Positions 16,878-26,422 are shown, counted from the stretch's first letter. The stretch is DNA of 35,057 nucleotides from Gammaproteobacteria bacterium (GCA_013287745.1 JABDDF010000015.1:2589-37645); one strand, 5' to 3'. Numbers and translations are program-made. The notes: generated by a model from the sequence alone, not told the origin.

Positions 16878-18803
16878 ATGCCTGTTATCACATTACCAGA
16901 TAAAAGCCAGAAAAATTTTGATGCGCCTGTTACAGTTGCTCAGGTGGCAGCGAGTATTGGCAGTGGCTTGGCAAAAGCGGCAATTGCAGGCGCAGTCAAT
17001 GGCAAACTTGTCGATACCTTCTACCTCATTGAGCATGATGCCGAGCTTCGTATTATTACAGATCGTGATCCAGAAGGTTTAGAAGTGATACGTCACTCTA
17101 CGGCGCATTTGTTGGCCCATGCGGTTAAATTATTATTCCCGACAGCGCAAGTGACCATTGGTCCCGTGATTGAAAATGGTTTTTACTATGACTTTGCTTT
17201 TTCGCACACATTTTCGCCGGATGATCTAGTGCAAATTGAAAATAAAATGCACGAACTAGTCGAAAAGAATTACCCTGTTTCGCGCCAAGTGGTGAGCCGT
17301 GATGAAGCCATTCATTTTTTTAAAAATTTAGGCGAAGAATATAAGGTCCGTATTATACAAGATATTCCCGCAAATGAAGTTCTCACTATTTATCATCAAG
17401 ATGATTTTGCTGATTTATGCCGCGGTCCTCACGTTCCTTCTACGGGTATGCTGAAGGCATTTAAGTTAACAAAAATCTCAGGTGCCTATTGGCGTGGTGA
17501 TGCTAAAAATGAAATGCTTCAACGTGTCTATGGGACAGCTTGGAAGGACAAAAAATCCCTAGATGAATATTTGAAAAATCTGGAAGAAGCGGAAAAGCGT
17601 GATCATCGCAAAATTGCCAAGACCATGGATTTGTTTCATATGCAGGAAGAAGCACCAGGCATGGTATTTTGGCATCCTAATGGTTGGGCAATTTACCGTA
17701 GTATCCGAGATTATATCAGTGAAAAAATAGCTGAGATGGGTTTTGAAGAAATTGTGACGCCGCAGATGGTCGATATTTCACTTTGGGAAAAGTCGGGGCA
17801 TTTTGCCAATTTCAGCGCAGAAATGTTTGTGGTTATTGCTGATGATAGGCAGTTTGCGATCAAACCCATGAGTTGTCCCTGTCATGTGCAAGTATTCAAG
17901 CAAGGCTTGAAGAGTTACCGTGATTTGCCCCTGCGTTTGGCGGAATTTGGCTGTGTACATCGCAATGAAATGACGGGTGCCATGCATGGTTTGATGCGGG
18001 TAAGACAATTGACTCAAGATGATGGTCATGTTTTTTGTACCGATGAGCAAATTCCAGAAGAAGTTGACCGCTTTACCAAATCTTTATTCGAGATTTATCG
18101 GGATTTTGGCTTTAACGATGTCATTCTTAAATTGGCAACACGTCCTGAAATGCGTATTGGCTCAGATGAATCCTGGGATAAGGCTGAGCAAGCCCTGGCT
18201 GAGTCGCTGCGTAGGATGAATTTACCTTTTGAAATGAAACCAGGCGAGGGCGGTTTTTACGGTCCAAAAATTGAATTTCATCTCAAAGATTGCTTGGGTC
18301 GAATGTGGCAATGTGGTACATTGCAGTTGGATTATAATATGCCAGCTCGTTTAGAGGCTTATTATGTTGCTGAAGATGGCAGTAAAAAAACACCAGTGAT
18401 GCTGCATCGTGCAATTCTGGGCGCCATTGAACGATTTATGGGTATTTTACTTGAGCATTATGCGGGCAAATTACCGCTTTGGCTGGCGCCTATGCAAGCT
18501 GTGGTCATGAATATTACAGATAAACAAGCCGATTTTGCCCAGAAAGTAGCAACTGAGCTAAGAAAACAGGGGCTTAGAGTGAAATCGGACTTGAGAAATG
18601 AGAAGATCGGCTTTAAAATCCGCGAACATACTATTGAATATGTTCCTTATCTGTTGGTGGTGGGCGATCGTGAGGTTGAATCTGCTACAGTCTCAGTGAG
18701 GACGCGAGAGGGTGTTGATTTAGGTGCTATGTCTATCTCTCAGTATGCGGATATGATGAAAACAGAAATTAATCAGCGAAGTAAGCGTTTATCGTCAAAT
18801 TAA
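16878..18803 (+). CDS. thrS: Threonyl-tRNA synthetase
   Basis: Class II synthetase that charges tRNA-Thr; 641 aa from the ATG at 16878, against 642 in E. coli. Order: TGS domain ([14 protein letters not shown]...), editing domain with HSTAHLLAH (His73, His77) and LCRGPHV, catalytic core with motif 2 ([18 protein letters not shown]) and motif 3 ([11 protein letters not shown]), and an anticodon-binding domain ([14 protein letters not shown]). The zinc-site motif reads SCPCH (Cys333) where E. coli has NCPGH. The start is chosen because homology begins at MPVITLP; the longer ATG at 16854 has no SD and adds eight unmatched residues. First gene of thrS-infC-rpmI-rplT-pheST-ihfA. Confidence 0.96.
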   Translation: MPVITLPDKSQKNFDAPVTVAQVAASIGSGLAKAAIAGAVNGKLVDTFYLIEHDAELRIITDRDPEGLEVIRHSTAHLLAHAVKLLFPTAQVTIGPVIENGFYYDFAFSHTFSPDDLVQIENKMHELVEKNYPVSRQVVSRDEAIHFFKNLGEEYKVRIIQDIPANEVLTIYHQDDFADLCRGPHVPSTGMLKAFKLTKISGAYWRGDAKNEMLQRVYGTAWKDKKSLDEYLKNLEEAEKRDHRKIAKTMDLFHMQEEAPGMVFWHPNGWAIYRSIRDYISEKIAEMGFEEIVTPQMVDISLWEKSGHFANFSAEMFVVIADDRQFAIKPMSCPCHVQVFKQGLKSYRDLPLRLAEFGCVHRNEMTGAMHGLMRVRQLTQDDGHVFCTDEQIPEEVDRFTKSLFEIYRDFGFNDVILKLATRPEMRIGSDESWDKAEQALAESLRRMNLPFEMKPGEGGFYGPKIEFHLKDCLGRMWQCGTLQLDYNMPARLEAYYVAEDGSKKTPVMLHRAILGAIERFMGILLEHYAGKLPLWLAPMQAVVMNITDKQADFAQKVATELRKQGLRVKSDLRNEKIGFKIREHTIEYVPYLLVVGDREVESATVSVRTREGVDLGAMSISQYADMMKTEINQRSKRLSSN

Positions 18804-18843
18804 GTTGGATGTTTAAAGTAGGGTGAAAAAAGCGCAAGTTATG

Positions 18844-18858
18844 GGAGGGTATCCGATT
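18844..18858 (+). promoter_or_regulatory. infC Shine-Dalgarno and AUU initiation codon
   Basis: A strong SD ggaggg (18844-18849) is followed after 6 bases by ATT (18856-18858), in frame with infC. The in-frame GTG at 18823 and ATG at 18841 have poor or misplaced SDs. In E. coli infC the AUU start lets IF3 repress its own translation; the same arrangement is visible here. Confidence 0.8.
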
Positions 18859-19398
18859 ACTACTGAAAAAAAACCTCGGGGAAGTGACGACAAAAAACCT
18901 CGGGTGAACGATGAGATTAGGTCTCATGAAATTCGTTTAATTGATGCTGAAGGCGGACAACTGGGTGTTGTCACAATGCAAGAAGCAAAAAGAATCAGCG
19001 AAGAAGCTGGACTAGATATTGTTGAAGTTTCGCCAGAGGCCAAACCCCCTGTTTGCCGTATCATGGATTACGGTAAATATAAATTTCAAATGAGTAAGCG
19101 AAAAGCGGCGGCTAAGAAGAAACAAAAGCAAATTCAGATTAAAGAAATGAAGTTGCGTATTGCAACAGAAGAATTTGATTATCAAGTTAAATTACGAAAT
19201 ACGATTAAGTTCTTAGAAAATGGTGACAAGGTAAAAATAACAGTGCGTTTCCGTGGTCGTGAAATATCGCATCCAGAATTAGGCCAGCAATTATTGAGTA
19301 GGATAGTAACTGATTTGGCTGACTATGGTGTGGTTGAACAGCATCCTAAGTTTGAAGGACGCCAAATTGTGATGGTCTTAGGGCCAAAGAAAAAGTGA
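18856..19398 (+). CDS. infC: Translation initiation factor IF-3 (AUU start)
   Basis: IF3 binds the 30S subunit, prevents premature 50S joining and checks start codon and initiator tRNA. From ATT at 18856 the protein is 180 aa, the E. coli length. The N-terminal domain contains [41 protein letters not shown] and [11 protein letters not shown] lysine-rich linker ([18 protein letters not shown]) leads to the C-terminal domain with [29 protein letters not shown] and [16 protein letters not shown] longer reading frame from GTG at 18823 is open, but the SD position, length and known biology favour ATT. It sits 52 bases after thrS and 30 before rpmI. Confidence 0.93.
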   Translation: MTTEKKPRGSDDKKPRVNDEIRSHEIRLIDAEGGQLGVVTMQEAKRISEEAGLDIVEVSPEAKPPVCRIMDYGKYKFQMSKRKAAAKKKQKQIQIKEMKLRIATEEFDYQVKLRNTIKFLENGDKVKITVRFRGREISHPELGQQLLSRIVTDLADYGVVEQHPKFEGRQIVMVLGPKKK

Positions 19399-19428
19399 AT
19401 TAGTAATAAAATTGTTTCGGAGTAAGAA

Positions 19429-19656
19429 ATGCCAAGAGCTTATAGAGGTAAGAAAACAACCAAGTTAAAATCTAACCGTGGTGCAGCCAAACGTTTTCGT
19501 GCAACTGCCAATGGTGGTTTTAAATGCAAAAGTTCGAATCGTAATCACATATTAACGAAGAAAACGACAAAGCGTAAACGTCGTTTACGTGCTGGTGTGA
19601 TGGTGAGAGATGAAGATTTAGGTAGAGTTGAGCAAATGCTTCCCTATGCGTCATGA
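19429..19656 (+). CDS. rpmI: 50S ribosomal protein L35
   Basis: Small basic large-subunit protein. [25 protein letters not shown] and the end [11 protein letters not shown] match L35. At 75 aa it is about ten residues longer than E. coli L35 (65), because [20 protein letters not shown] replaces MPKIKTVRGAA. The ATG is supported by ggag at 19415-19418, and no internal ATG gives the short form, so the extension appears real. Located between infC and rplT as in most bacteria. Confidence 0.95.
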   Translation: MPRAYRGKKTTKLKSNRGAAKRFRATANGGFKCKSSNRNHILTKKTTKRKRRLRAGVMVRDEDLGRVEQMLPYAS

Positions 19657-19709
19657 TAGGGCTGTGCTGCTGAATTCATATAGATTAAAAGAGAGTAGAG
19701 GAAGAAGAT

Positions 19710-20075
19710 ATGCCAAGAGTTAAACGTGGTGTTACTGCTAGAGCTAAACACAAAAAAGTTCTTGATAAGGCCAAAGGTTATTACGGAGCTCGCAGTCGCG
19801 TTTTTCGTGTTGCCAAACAAGCGGTGATTAAAGCTGCTCAATATGCTTTTCGTGATCGTCGTCAGAGAAAACGTGAGTTTCGTGCGCTTTGGATTATTCG
19901 TGTGAATGCGGCGGCTCGTGCCCATGGTATGAGTTATGGCGTATTTATGAATGGTCTGAAAAAAGCTTCTATTAGCATTGATCGTAAAATTCTTGCAGAT
20001 ATCGCAGTACATGATAAACCTGCATTTACGGCTTTGGTTGAGCAAGTTAAAGCTGTATTGAACCTTGCTGCTTAG
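19710..20075 (+). CDS. rplT: 50S ribosomal protein L20
   Basis: L20 binds 23S rRNA early in assembly; in E. coli it also represses the rpmI-rplT mRNA. The 121-aa sequence is typical: [58 protein letters not shown] and RINAA-type core (here [11 protein letters not shown]). The purine-rich stretch agaggaagaag precedes the ATG. The 53-base gap after rpmI shows no evident pseudoknot by eye. A family B palindrome follows the stop. Confidence 0.97.
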   Translation: MPRVKRGVTARAKHKKVLDKAKGYYGARSRVFRVAKQAVIKAAQYAFRDRRQRKREFRALWIIRVNAAARAHGMSYGVFMNGLKKASISIDRKILADIAVHDKPAFTALVEQVKAVLNLAA

Positions 20076-20086
20076 GTTTGCAGATG

Positions 20087-20148
20087 CTGTCATGCCAGCC
20101 GGGTTTGTCATGCCACCTCGCACAAAGAGCGTGCGGCTGGCATGACAG
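20087..20148. repeat. Palindromic intergenic repeat, family B copy 1
   Basis: Perfect 14-bp arms ctgtcatgccagcc (20087-20100) and ggctggcatgacag (20135-20148) enclose a further partial copy (gtcatgccacc) and a small inner hairpin cgcac/gtgcg. The arms match the hairpin after rpsA (31652-31686). Both copies are followed by gcgtgaac.cttac and ttcaag, so a longer conserved tail belongs to the unit. It occupies the rplT-pheS spacer, where E. coli has the pheM attenuator. Confidence 0.8.
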
Positions 20149-20207
20149 AGTCCCTGCAAGTAAGCGCGTGAACACTTACGTAAATTTTCAAGAGGATGTG
20201 CCTGTGC

Positions 20208-21221
20208 ATGCAAGCTTTAGACGATATTCTGCAAGATGCCGAAACTGCCATTCAATCAGCCGCAGATTTAAAATCATTAGATGATTGTCGTGTTCATTAT
20301 TTAGGGAAAAAAGGACAGTTAACAGAATATCTAAAAAAGCTGGGTCAATTATCCGCAGAAGAACGTCCTATTGCTGGGCAAAAAATTAATGCGATTAAAG
20401 AAAAAATTCAAGCATTAATTGAAGAGCGTAATTTAGAATTAAAAAATCTATTAATAGCAGCGCAACTTTCTTCTGAAGCCATCGATATTACACTTCCAGG
20501 TCGAATGCTAGGTAATGGCAGTCTTCATCCCATTACACAAACAATAGAAGATTTGCGTCGTATTTTTTCACAAATGGGATTTTCTTTTTGTGAAGGGCCT
20601 GAAATTGAAGATGATTATCATAATTTTGCGGCACTGAATATTCCAGCCTTGCATCCTGCAAGAGCAATGCAAGATACCTTTTATTTCCCAGATGGTTTGC
20701 TATTACGTACGCATATGTCTCCAGTGCAAATTCATGTTATGGAAACGCTAAAGCCACCTTTCAGAATCGCTGCCACGGGTAAAGTATATCGTCGAGATTT
20801 TGATTTAACCCATACGCCTATGTTTCATCAAATGGATGTATTAATGATAGAAGAGAATTTGAGTTTTGCTAAATTAAAAGGATTAGTCACTACATTTTTG
20901 CGTGAATTTTTTCAAATTGATGCGGCTGTACGCTTTCGCCCCTCTTATTTTCCTTTTACTGAACCATCAGCGGAAGCAGATATGTCTTGTTTAAATTGCA
21001 GTGGCGAGGGTTGTCGTATTTGCAAAAATACAGGTTGGTTGGAAGTGCTTGGTTGCGGTATGGTGCATCCCAATGTATTCAAAGGTGTGGGCATCGATCA
21101 TCAACGTTTTCGTGGTTTTGCCTTGGGCGCAGGTTTGGATCGTTTAGCACTTTTAAAATATGGTATATCAGATTTACGCGCGCTATTTGAAAATGATTTA
21201 CGATTTTTAAATCAATTTTAA
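20208..21221 (+). CDS. pheS: Phenylalanyl-tRNA synthetase alpha subunit
   Basis: Catalytic class II subunit of the (alpha-beta)2 PheRS. An N-terminal coiled-coil arm (about 1-90) precedes the core with [23 protein letters not shown], motif 2 ([22 protein letters not shown]), [14 protein letters not shown] and motif 3 ([16 protein letters not shown]), ending [11 protein letters not shown]. Where E. coli has a plain loop, there is a zinc-knuckle-like C-x2-C-x4-C-x2-C (Cys261, 264, 269, 272), as in many other bacterial PheS proteins. ATG 20208 is preferred; ATG 20196 is in frame, but the agagg SD abuts it directly. The stop codon lies in the left copy of a 12-bp direct repeat flanking an inserted hairpin. 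Confidence 0.95.
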   Translation: MQALDDILQDAETAIQSAADLKSLDDCRVHYLGKKGQLTEYLKKLGQLSAEERPIAGQKINAIKEKIQALIEERNLELKNLLIAAQLSSEAIDITLPGRMLGNGSLHPITQTIEDLRRIFSQMGFSFCEGPEIEDDYHNFAALNIPALHPARAMQDTFYFPDGLLLRTHMSPVQIHVMETLKPPFRIAATGKVYRRDFDLTHTPMFHQMDVLMIEENLSFAKLKGLVTTFLREFFQIDAAVRFRPSYFPFTEPSAEADMSCLNCSGEGCRICKNTGWLEVLGCGMVHPNVFKGVGIDHQRFRGFALGAGLDRLALLKYGISDLRALFENDLRFLNQF

Positions 21222-21300
21222 CTGTTCCCCCCTCTCCCCCAACGCTTTTTGTTGGGGGAGAGGGTTGGGGTGAGGGGGAGCAGTTACCAATCAATTTTAA
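21210..21300. mobile_element. Hairpin insertion (MITE/REP-like) with 12-bp flanking direct repeat
   Basis: The 12-mer aatcaattttaa occurs at 21210-21221 and 21289-21300, bracketing 67 bases that form a hairpin. The inner perfect arms are ccctctcccccaac (21230-21243) and gttgggggagaggg (21251-21264). The outer arms aactgttccccc / gggggagcagtt run to 21220-21285. The left 12-mer is the last codons and stop of pheS, so the repeat looks like a target-site duplication from insertion between pheS and pheT. No coding capacity. Confidence 0.6.
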
Positions 21301-21315
21301 AAGAAGAGTCATGCT

Positions 21316-23688
21316 ATGAAATGCAGTGAATTATGGCTAAAAGAATGGGTTCAGCCAGCCTTAGATCGGGAACAATTATGCCAAACTTTAACGATGGCAG
21401 GTCTTGAAGTTGAAGAAGTCATGTCTGCTGCACCCGATTTTACTCGTGTAGTAGTGGCGCAAATAAGTCAGCTAGAAAAGCATCCTGATGCGGATCGTTT
21501 GCATATCTGTCAAGTGATCACGGAAAATAATGGACAAGTTTTGCAAATTGTTTGTGGTGCAAAAAATGTGGCAGTCGGTGCTAAAGTCGCACTTGCGCAA
21601 ATTGCTGCGACACTGCCGCATGATCTCGTGATTAATGAAAGTTCTTTTCGTAATGTCCTTTCGCAAGGCATGTTATGTTCAGCAAAAGAATTAGGTTTGG
21701 CTGAAGAAAGTGAGGGCATATTAATTTTACCTGTGGATGCTCCCTTAGGCGAAGATCTAAGAAATTACTTGAAATTAAATGATTACATTATTGATCTCTC
21801 AATTACCCCTAATCGTGGTGATTGCCTAAGTATACGTGGTGTTGCGCGTGAGATTTCTGCTTTAACGCAAACAGCCTTACATGAGCCTGAGATAAAAGTT
21901 ATTCCGCCATCAATTAAAACTAGTTTGCCCATCTCAGTAAAAGCACCTGCAGCCTGTCCGCGCTATGTTGGACGCATTATCAAAGGCGTTAAAGCGGATG
22001 CACCAACACCATTGTGGTTAAAAGAACGTTTACGTCGTAGTGGCATACGCTCTATTACAGCGATTGTCGATGTCACCAATTATGTGATGTTGGAATTAGG
22101 TCAGCCCATGCATGCCTTTGATTTAGACACAATAGAGGGCAGTATTATTGTGCGTGAATCTCAGGTGGGAGAAGAAATCGCCTTACTTGATGGCAGTCAA
22201 AAAATATTAAATGCAGATACTTTGATTATCGCAGATAAGAAAAAGCCCTTGGCCATTGCAGGGGTAATGGGCGGCTTGGATTCTAGCGTTACTTTATTAA
22301 CGAAGGATATATTCCTAGAAAGTGCCTATTTTTCTCCAGAAATTGTGGCAAAACAACGACAGCATTATGCTTTACACTCAGAATCAAGTTATCGATTTGA
22401 GCGCGGCGTTGATCCCGCCATGCAACGGCAAGCCATTGAACGAGCAAGCCAATTAATTTTAACGATTGCAGGTGGCGAAGCAGGGCCGGTAGAAGAAATA
22501 GTCAGTGAAAAAGATTTACCTCCACCGCGATCAATAAAAATTTCCTCGTCAAAGATTGCAGAAACGCTCGGCCTAGAAATTCCTTCAACAGAGATTTCTG
22601 CGATTTTCACACGGCTTGGTTTTTCTTTTCAACAAGAAGCGAATCAATGGATCGTTGTCGTGCCAACTTATCGTTTTGATCTTTCCTTGCCTGAAGATCT
22701 CATCGAAGAAATTGCTCGCGTATATGGTTATGACAATATTCCAACTCAAAACTTATATGCGGCCTTGAGTGTCAGCGATATAAGTACGCAAGGCGATTAT
22801 TCATTGCGGCAAGCATTAAAGCATCGTGCCTATCATGAGGTAATTAGCTATAGTTTTATCGACGAACAGGGACAGGCATTATTAGATCCCATGACCAAGC
22901 CTTATGCCTTACTAAATCCCATGACGAGTGATATGGCAGTCATGCGAACTAATTTATGGCCTGGCCTAGTAAATACCCTTATCTACAACAAAAGCAGACA
23001 GCAGCACAGAGTACGCCTATTTGAAATTGGCATGTGTTTTGTTTCGCAAGAAGGCAAGTTGATGCAGCAGCCTAGATTGGCAGGTTTGCTAAGTGGCAGC
23101 GCTATGCCAGAACAATGGGGTGAAACTTTTCGTCAAGTCGATTTTTATGATCTTAAAGGAGATTTGCAAGATTTTTTCCTATCTATCGGAATAAATGATT
23201 GTATATTTAAAGATGATGAGCATGCCGCCTTACATCCAGGACAAACTGCCGCTATTTATATTGGCGACCAAAAGGCGGGAGTCATGGGCGCCTTGCATCC
23301 TCATGCCGAGCAAGCCATGGGCTTATCCGATAAGGTGTTTCTCTTCGAGTTAGACTTGAATATCCTCAAAAAACCAATTAAACGTTTACATACCGAGATT
23401 TCAAGGTATCCTGAGATAAGGCGCGATATTGCTATTCTTGTAAATCAAGCTGTACCAGTAAAAGAGATTCAGGATACAATAAGAGTTACGGCAGGTGATT
23501 GGTTAAAAGACGTTTTTATATTTGACGTCTATAATGGGAAAGGAATCTCGCCTGGTTTGAAAAGTATTGCGTTGGCTTTAATTTTTCAACATCCAACGCG
23601 TACCTTGGTCGACGATGAGGTGACAGCCTGTGTGGCTCATGTTACCGCAGCGTTAAACAAACAATTGGGGGCAGCATTAAGGAGTTGA
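21316..23688 (+). CDS. pheT: Phenylalanyl-tRNA synthetase beta subunit
   Basis: 790-aa beta subunit, close to the 795 of E. coli. Domains in order: N-terminal B1 ([20 protein letters not shown]), OB-fold tRNA-binding domain ([20 protein letters not shown]), B3/B4 editing region ([19 protein letters not shown] through [10 protein letters not shown]), B5, the inactive catalytic-like domain ([26 protein letters not shown]) and the C-terminal anticodon-binding FDX-ACB domain ([16 protein letters not shown]). The ATG has only a weak aagag upstream; the inserted hairpin at 21222-21288 may have displaced the normal leader. The stop overlaps the spacer of ihfA, whose SD lies in the pheT tail. Confidence 0.97.
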   Translation: MKCSELWLKEWVQPALDREQLCQTLTMAGLEVEEVMSAAPDFTRVVVAQISQLEKHPDADRLHICQVITENNGQVLQIVCGAKNVAVGAKVALAQIAATLPHDLVINESSFRNVLSQGMLCSAKELGLAEESEGILILPVDAPLGEDLRNYLKLNDYIIDLSITPNRGDCLSIRGVAREISALTQTALHEPEIKVIPPSIKTSLPISVKAPAACPRYVGRIIKGVKADAPTPLWLKERLRRSGIRSITAIVDVTNYVMLELGQPMHAFDLDTIEGSIIVRESQVGEEIALLDGSQKILNADTLIIADKKKPLAIAGVMGGLDSSVTLLTKDIFLESAYFSPEIVAKQRQHYALHSESSYRFERGVDPAMQRQAIERASQLILTIAGGEAGPVEEIVSEKDLPPPRSIKISSSKIAETLGLEIPSTEISAIFTRLGFSFQQEANQWIVVVPTYRFDLSLPEDLIEEIARVYGYDNIPTQNLYAALSVSDISTQGDYSLRQALKHRAYHEVISYSFIDEQGQALLDPMTKPYALLNPMTSDMAVMRTNLWPGLVNTLIYNKSRQQHRVRLFEIGMCFVSQEGKLMQQPRLAGLLSGSAMPEQWGETFRQVDFYDLKGDLQDFFLSIGINDCIFKDDEHAALHPGQTAAIYIGDQKAGVMGALHPHAEQAMGLSDKVFLFELDLNILKKPIKRLHTEISRYPEIRRDIAILVNQAVPVKEIQDTIRVTAGDWLKDVFIFDVYNGKGISPGLKSIALALIFQHPTRTLVDDEVTACVAHVTAALNKQLGAALRS

Positions 23689-23689
23689 C

Positions 23690-24007
23690 ATGATGACGCT
23701 AACAAAAGCTGATCTTGCTAAACACTTAGATGAAGAAATTGGTTTAACAAATCGAGAAGCCAAAGAAATTGTTGAGTACTATTTTCAAATGGTTGCCAAT
23801 TCTTTAGTGAAAGGCGAACAGGTAAAAATTTCTGGATATGGTAATTTCACGCTGCATGATAAAAAAGAACGTCCAGGACGTAATCCTCGTACGGGTGAAG
23901 AAGTGCCAGTGTCAGCACGTCGAGTGGTTACTTTTCATTGCGGACAGAAATTGAAAGCACGAGTGGAAAAGCATGCCAAGAAAGAGCATCAGGATGAGCA
24001 AACGTGA
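23690..24007 (+). CDS. ihfA: Integration host factor alpha subunit
   Basis: DNA-bending HU/IHF-family protein that forms the IHF heterodimer with IhfB. The 105-aa sequence has [70 protein letters not shown] and GQKLKARVE. The beta-arm proline within RPGRNP is the residue that intercalates into DNA. aaggag (23679-23684) serves ATG 23690 or the adjacent ATG 23693. It follows pheT by one base, the standard gammaproteobacterial order, and its TGA overlaps the merR-like start. Confidence 0.96.
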   Translation: MMTLTKADLAKHLDEEIGLTNREAKEIVEYYFQMVANSLVKGEQVKISGYGNFTLHDKKERPGRNPRTGEEVPVSARRVVTFHCGQKLKARVEKHAKKEHQDEQT

Positions 24008-24384
24008 AGCGTAAGCAACGATCGGATAAAGAGTTACCCCTTATTCCAGATAAACTCTACTTCACAATTAGCGAAGTTAGTTATCTTTGTGCAGTGAAAG
24101 CTTACGTCCTGCGTTATTGGGAACAGGAATTTTCTCAATTAAAACCAGTAAAACGCCGCGGTAACAGACGTTACTATCAACAGCGCGATGTGTTGCTCGT
24201 TCGTCAAATTAAAAAATTATTATACGAAGATGGATTTACGATAGAAGGAGCTCGTGCTCAGTTGTCTAACGCACCTGAAGCCCTAAGTCAATCTATAAAA
24301 GTAGATGTAACAGTAAAAAAAATGATTGCAGAACTTGAAAGTGTTTTGCAAAATCTGCAAGCAGAAATGGAAATCACACATTAG
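24004..24384 (+). CDS. MerR-family transcriptional regulator
   Basis: 126-aa protein with an N-terminal winged-helix MerR DNA-binding domain: [66 protein letters not shown] short helical tail (to residue 126) without an effector cysteine cluster follows. A MerR protein of this kind directly downstream of ihfA is a common gammaproteobacterial arrangement, and its target is not known to me. The GTG start overlaps the ihfA stop (gtga), so it is probably translationally coupled. Confidence 0.9.
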   Translation: MKRKQRSDKELPLIPDKLYFTISEVSYLCAVKAYVLRYWEQEFSQLKPVKRRGNRRYYQQRDVLLVRQIKKLLYEDGFTIEGARAQLSNAPEALSQSIKVDVTVKKMIAELESVLQNLQAEMEITH

Positions 24385-24407
24385 AGCTTTTTATAGCTCA
24401 TCATATT

Positions 24408-24481
24408 CGGGGCGTGGCGCAGTCTGGTAGCGCACTTGTCTGGGGGGCAAGTGGTCGTCGGTTCAAATCCGGCCGTCCCGA
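24408..24481 (+). tRNA. tRNA-Pro (anticodon GGG)
   Basis: A full cloverleaf can be drawn. The acceptor is cggggcg with cgtcccg (one G-T pair) and discriminator A. The D arm contains agtctggta. The anticodon stem is cttgt/gcaag with loop ctggggg, giving anticodon GGG. The T arm is gtcgg-ttcaaat-ccggc. It is 74 nt without CCA, which is not encoded (atttatt follows). Its place after ihfA-merR matches other gammaproteobacteria such as Pseudomonas. Confidence 0.95.
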
Positions 24482-24501
24482 TTTATTTGAAATGGCAACT
24501 C

Positions 24502-24703
24502 ACGTGAGGATATGCAGCGCCTCGTCGTTGCGAGGAGCGCTTTTTGCGACGAAGCAATCCAGGCTTCGACTTTTATAAAATGTTGCTTTTTTTATAAAAG
24601 TCGAAGCCTGGATTGCTTCGTCGCAAAAAGCGCTCCTCGCAACGACGAACACCTCGCAACGACAAAATTCCTCGCAACGACGAGGCGCTGCATATCCCCA
24701 CGT
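24502..24703. repeat. Long nested inverted repeat between tRNA-Pro and fadD
   Basis: The inner arms 24523-24580 and 24590-24647 are perfectly complementary over 58 bases with a 9-nt loop. Outer arms 24502-24535 and 24670-24703 pair over 34 bases with one mismatch. The right side carries three direct copies of cctcgcaacgac (starting 24635, 24652 and 24670). The arms contain gcgaggagcg and gacgaagcaatcc, a motif type seen as dispersed repeats in several bacterial genomes. The interval has no gene. It is open in frame with fadD from 24512, but that reading only translates the repeat. Confidence 0.85.
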
Positions 24704-24745
24704 AAGCTATGCTACTATTTGGGCTTGTTTAGAAAGGAATTGCGT

Positions 24746-26422
24746 GTGGAAAAGATTTGGTTGAAAAGTTACCCGCCTGGTGTTCCTGCCGAAATTAATC
24801 CTGATGCCTACCAATCAATTACTGAAATGATGGAAAAGGTATGTCAGCAATATCACGATCGCCCAGCTTATTATAATATGGGCGCGACTATTAATTATAA
24901 AGAGCTTGATCAATACAGCCGTGACTTTGCTGCCTACTTGCAGCAACAGGAATTAAAACTAGAAAAAGGCAGCCGCATTGCCTTGATGCTTCCTAATGCT
25001 TTGCAATATCCCATTGCCATGTTAGGTGCTTTACGTGCTGGATTAATTGTGGTGAATGTGAATCCACTCTATACCCCGGATGAATTGGCTCATCAAATAA
25101 ATGATGCGGGCGCTGAAGTTATTCTTGTCATGACCAATTTTGCTAATGTGGTAGAAAGGGCCTTGCCACGGATGCCATTGCTGAAACATATCATTACGAC
25201 AAATTTAGGCGATATGTTTTCTCCATTCAAAGCTTGGACAATCAATCTGGCGCTTAAATATTTTTATAAAAAAATTCCAGCCTGGCAGCTTCCCAAACCG
25301 ATTTCTTTTAAGCAAGTGTTAGCTAAGGGAAGAAAGCTGGCATTTATACCCGTACCGCAAACAAATCAAGATGTTGCTTTTTTACAATATACGGGCGGAA
25401 CAACAGGTAGATCAAAGGGTGCCATGCTCACGCATCGCAACATTATTGCGAATATCCAGCAAGCAAATGCCTGGTTCAAAGATTTTTTACAAGGCCGTGA
25501 TGAAATCATTATTACTGCCTTACCGCTCTATCATATTTTTTCATTGACGGCTAATTGCTTATTTTTTTCGAAAATTGGCGGTTTAAATGTACTGATTACC
25601 AATCCACGTGATATTCCTACTATGATCAAGGAAATGAAAAAATTTAAATTCACGGCGATTACTGCGGTTAATACTTTATTTAATGCTTTAATGAAAGATC
25701 CACGTTTTACCCAATTAGATTTTAGCCGCTTACATTTGGCATTAGGCGGCGGCATGGCGGTGCAAGAAGCAGTGGCTACTAAATGGGAAGCGATAACACA
25801 TGCACCTTTATTAGAAGCCTATGGTCTGACAGAAACTTCTCCCTGTGTCACCATCAATCCTGCCAATATGAAAGGCTTTAATGGCACGATTGGCTTGCCA
25901 GTTTCTTCAACGGATGTTTGTATTCTTGATGATAATGGACAAGAGGTGCCGATTGGAAAGCCTGGTGAATTAGCAGTAAAAGGTCCGCAAGTAATGAAAG
26001 CTTATTGGCATAATCCCGCTGAAACCGCCAAAGTATTTACCCAAGATGGATGGCTATTAACGGGAGATATCGCAACAATAGACAGCCAGGGATTTATACG
26101 TTTGTTAGAACGTAAAAAAGACATGATTTTAGTCTCAGGTTTTAATGTTTACCCTAATGAAATTGAAGATGTGCTTGCAAAATTGCCGGGTGTGCGTGAA
26201 GTGGCAGTGATAGGTGTTGCAGATGAAAATTCAGGCGAAGCGCCCAAAGCTTATATCGTAAAAGAGGGTGTTGCTTTGACAGCAGATGATGTCATTAAAT
26301 ATTGCCGCGAACATCTCACCCCTTATAAGGTCCCTAAACAAGTAGAATTTGTTATGGATTTGCCTAAAACAAATGTAGGCAAAATTTTACGCCGAGCCTT
26401 GAGGGGTTATGCAAATAATTAG
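24746..26422 (+). CDS. fadD: Long-chain fatty acid-CoA ligase FadD
   Basis: ANL-superfamily acyl-CoA synthetase that activates long-chain fatty acids with ATP and CoA on the inner face of the membrane, feeding beta-oxidation or phospholipid synthesis. The 558-aa protein aligns throughout with E. coli FadD: EKIWLKSYPPGVPAEINPD at the start, P-loop YTGGTTGRSKGAMLTHRN, TALPLYHIFSLT, LEAYGLTETSP, the TGDIA aspartate, and the hinge/C-terminal KKDMILVSGFNVYPNEIEDV and PKTNVGKILRR with its catalytic lysine. The GTG at 24746 is chosen because agaaaggaa precedes it and FadD homology starts here; the upstream open frame is only repeat DNA. Confidence 0.95.
   Translation: MEKIWLKSYPPGVPAEINPDAYQSITEMMEKVCQQYHDRPAYYNMGATINYKELDQYSRDFAAYLQQQELKLEKGSRIALMLPNALQYPIAMLGALRAGLIVVNVNPLYTPDELAHQINDAGAEVILVMTNFANVVERALPRMPLLKHIITTNLGDMFSPFKAWTINLALKYFYKKIPAWQLPKPISFKQVLAKGRKLAFIPVPQTNQDVAFLQYTGGTTGRSKGAMLTHRNIIANIQQANAWFKDFLQGRDEIIITALPLYHIFSLTANCLFFSKIGGLNVLITNPRDIPTMIKEMKKFKFTAITAVNTLFNALMKDPRFTQLDFSRLHLALGGGMAVQEAVATKWEAITHAPLLEAYGLTETSPCVTINPANMKGFNGTIGLPVSSTDVCILDDNGQEVPIGKPGELAVKGPQVMKAYWHNPAETAKVFTQDGWLLTGDIATIDSQGFIRLLERKKDMILVSGFNVYPNEIEDVLAKLPGVREVAVIGVADENSGEAPKAYIVKEGVALTADDVIKYCREHLTPYKVPKQVEFVMDLPKTNVGKILRRALRGYANN

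Noticed and set aside
20078-20207. pheM-like phenylalanine leader peptide before pheS
   Set aside because: The open frame here is not rich in phenylalanine and runs through a dispersed palindrome; no attenuator hairpin with a T-run is seen.
19644-20213. 189-aa minus-strand open frame opposite rplT
   Set aside because: It lies antisense to a certain ribosomal protein gene and a repeat, with no family resemblance.
24635-24682. CRISPR-like array from the cctcgcaacgac direct repeats
   Set aside because: Only three short units with 5-6 base spacers, derived from the arms of the inverted repeat; no cas genes nearby.
24512-24745. Long N-terminal extension of the FadD reading frame
   Set aside because: It translates the palindromic repeat, has no SD at its ATG, and FadD homology starts at the GTG at 24746, which has agaaaggaa upstream.
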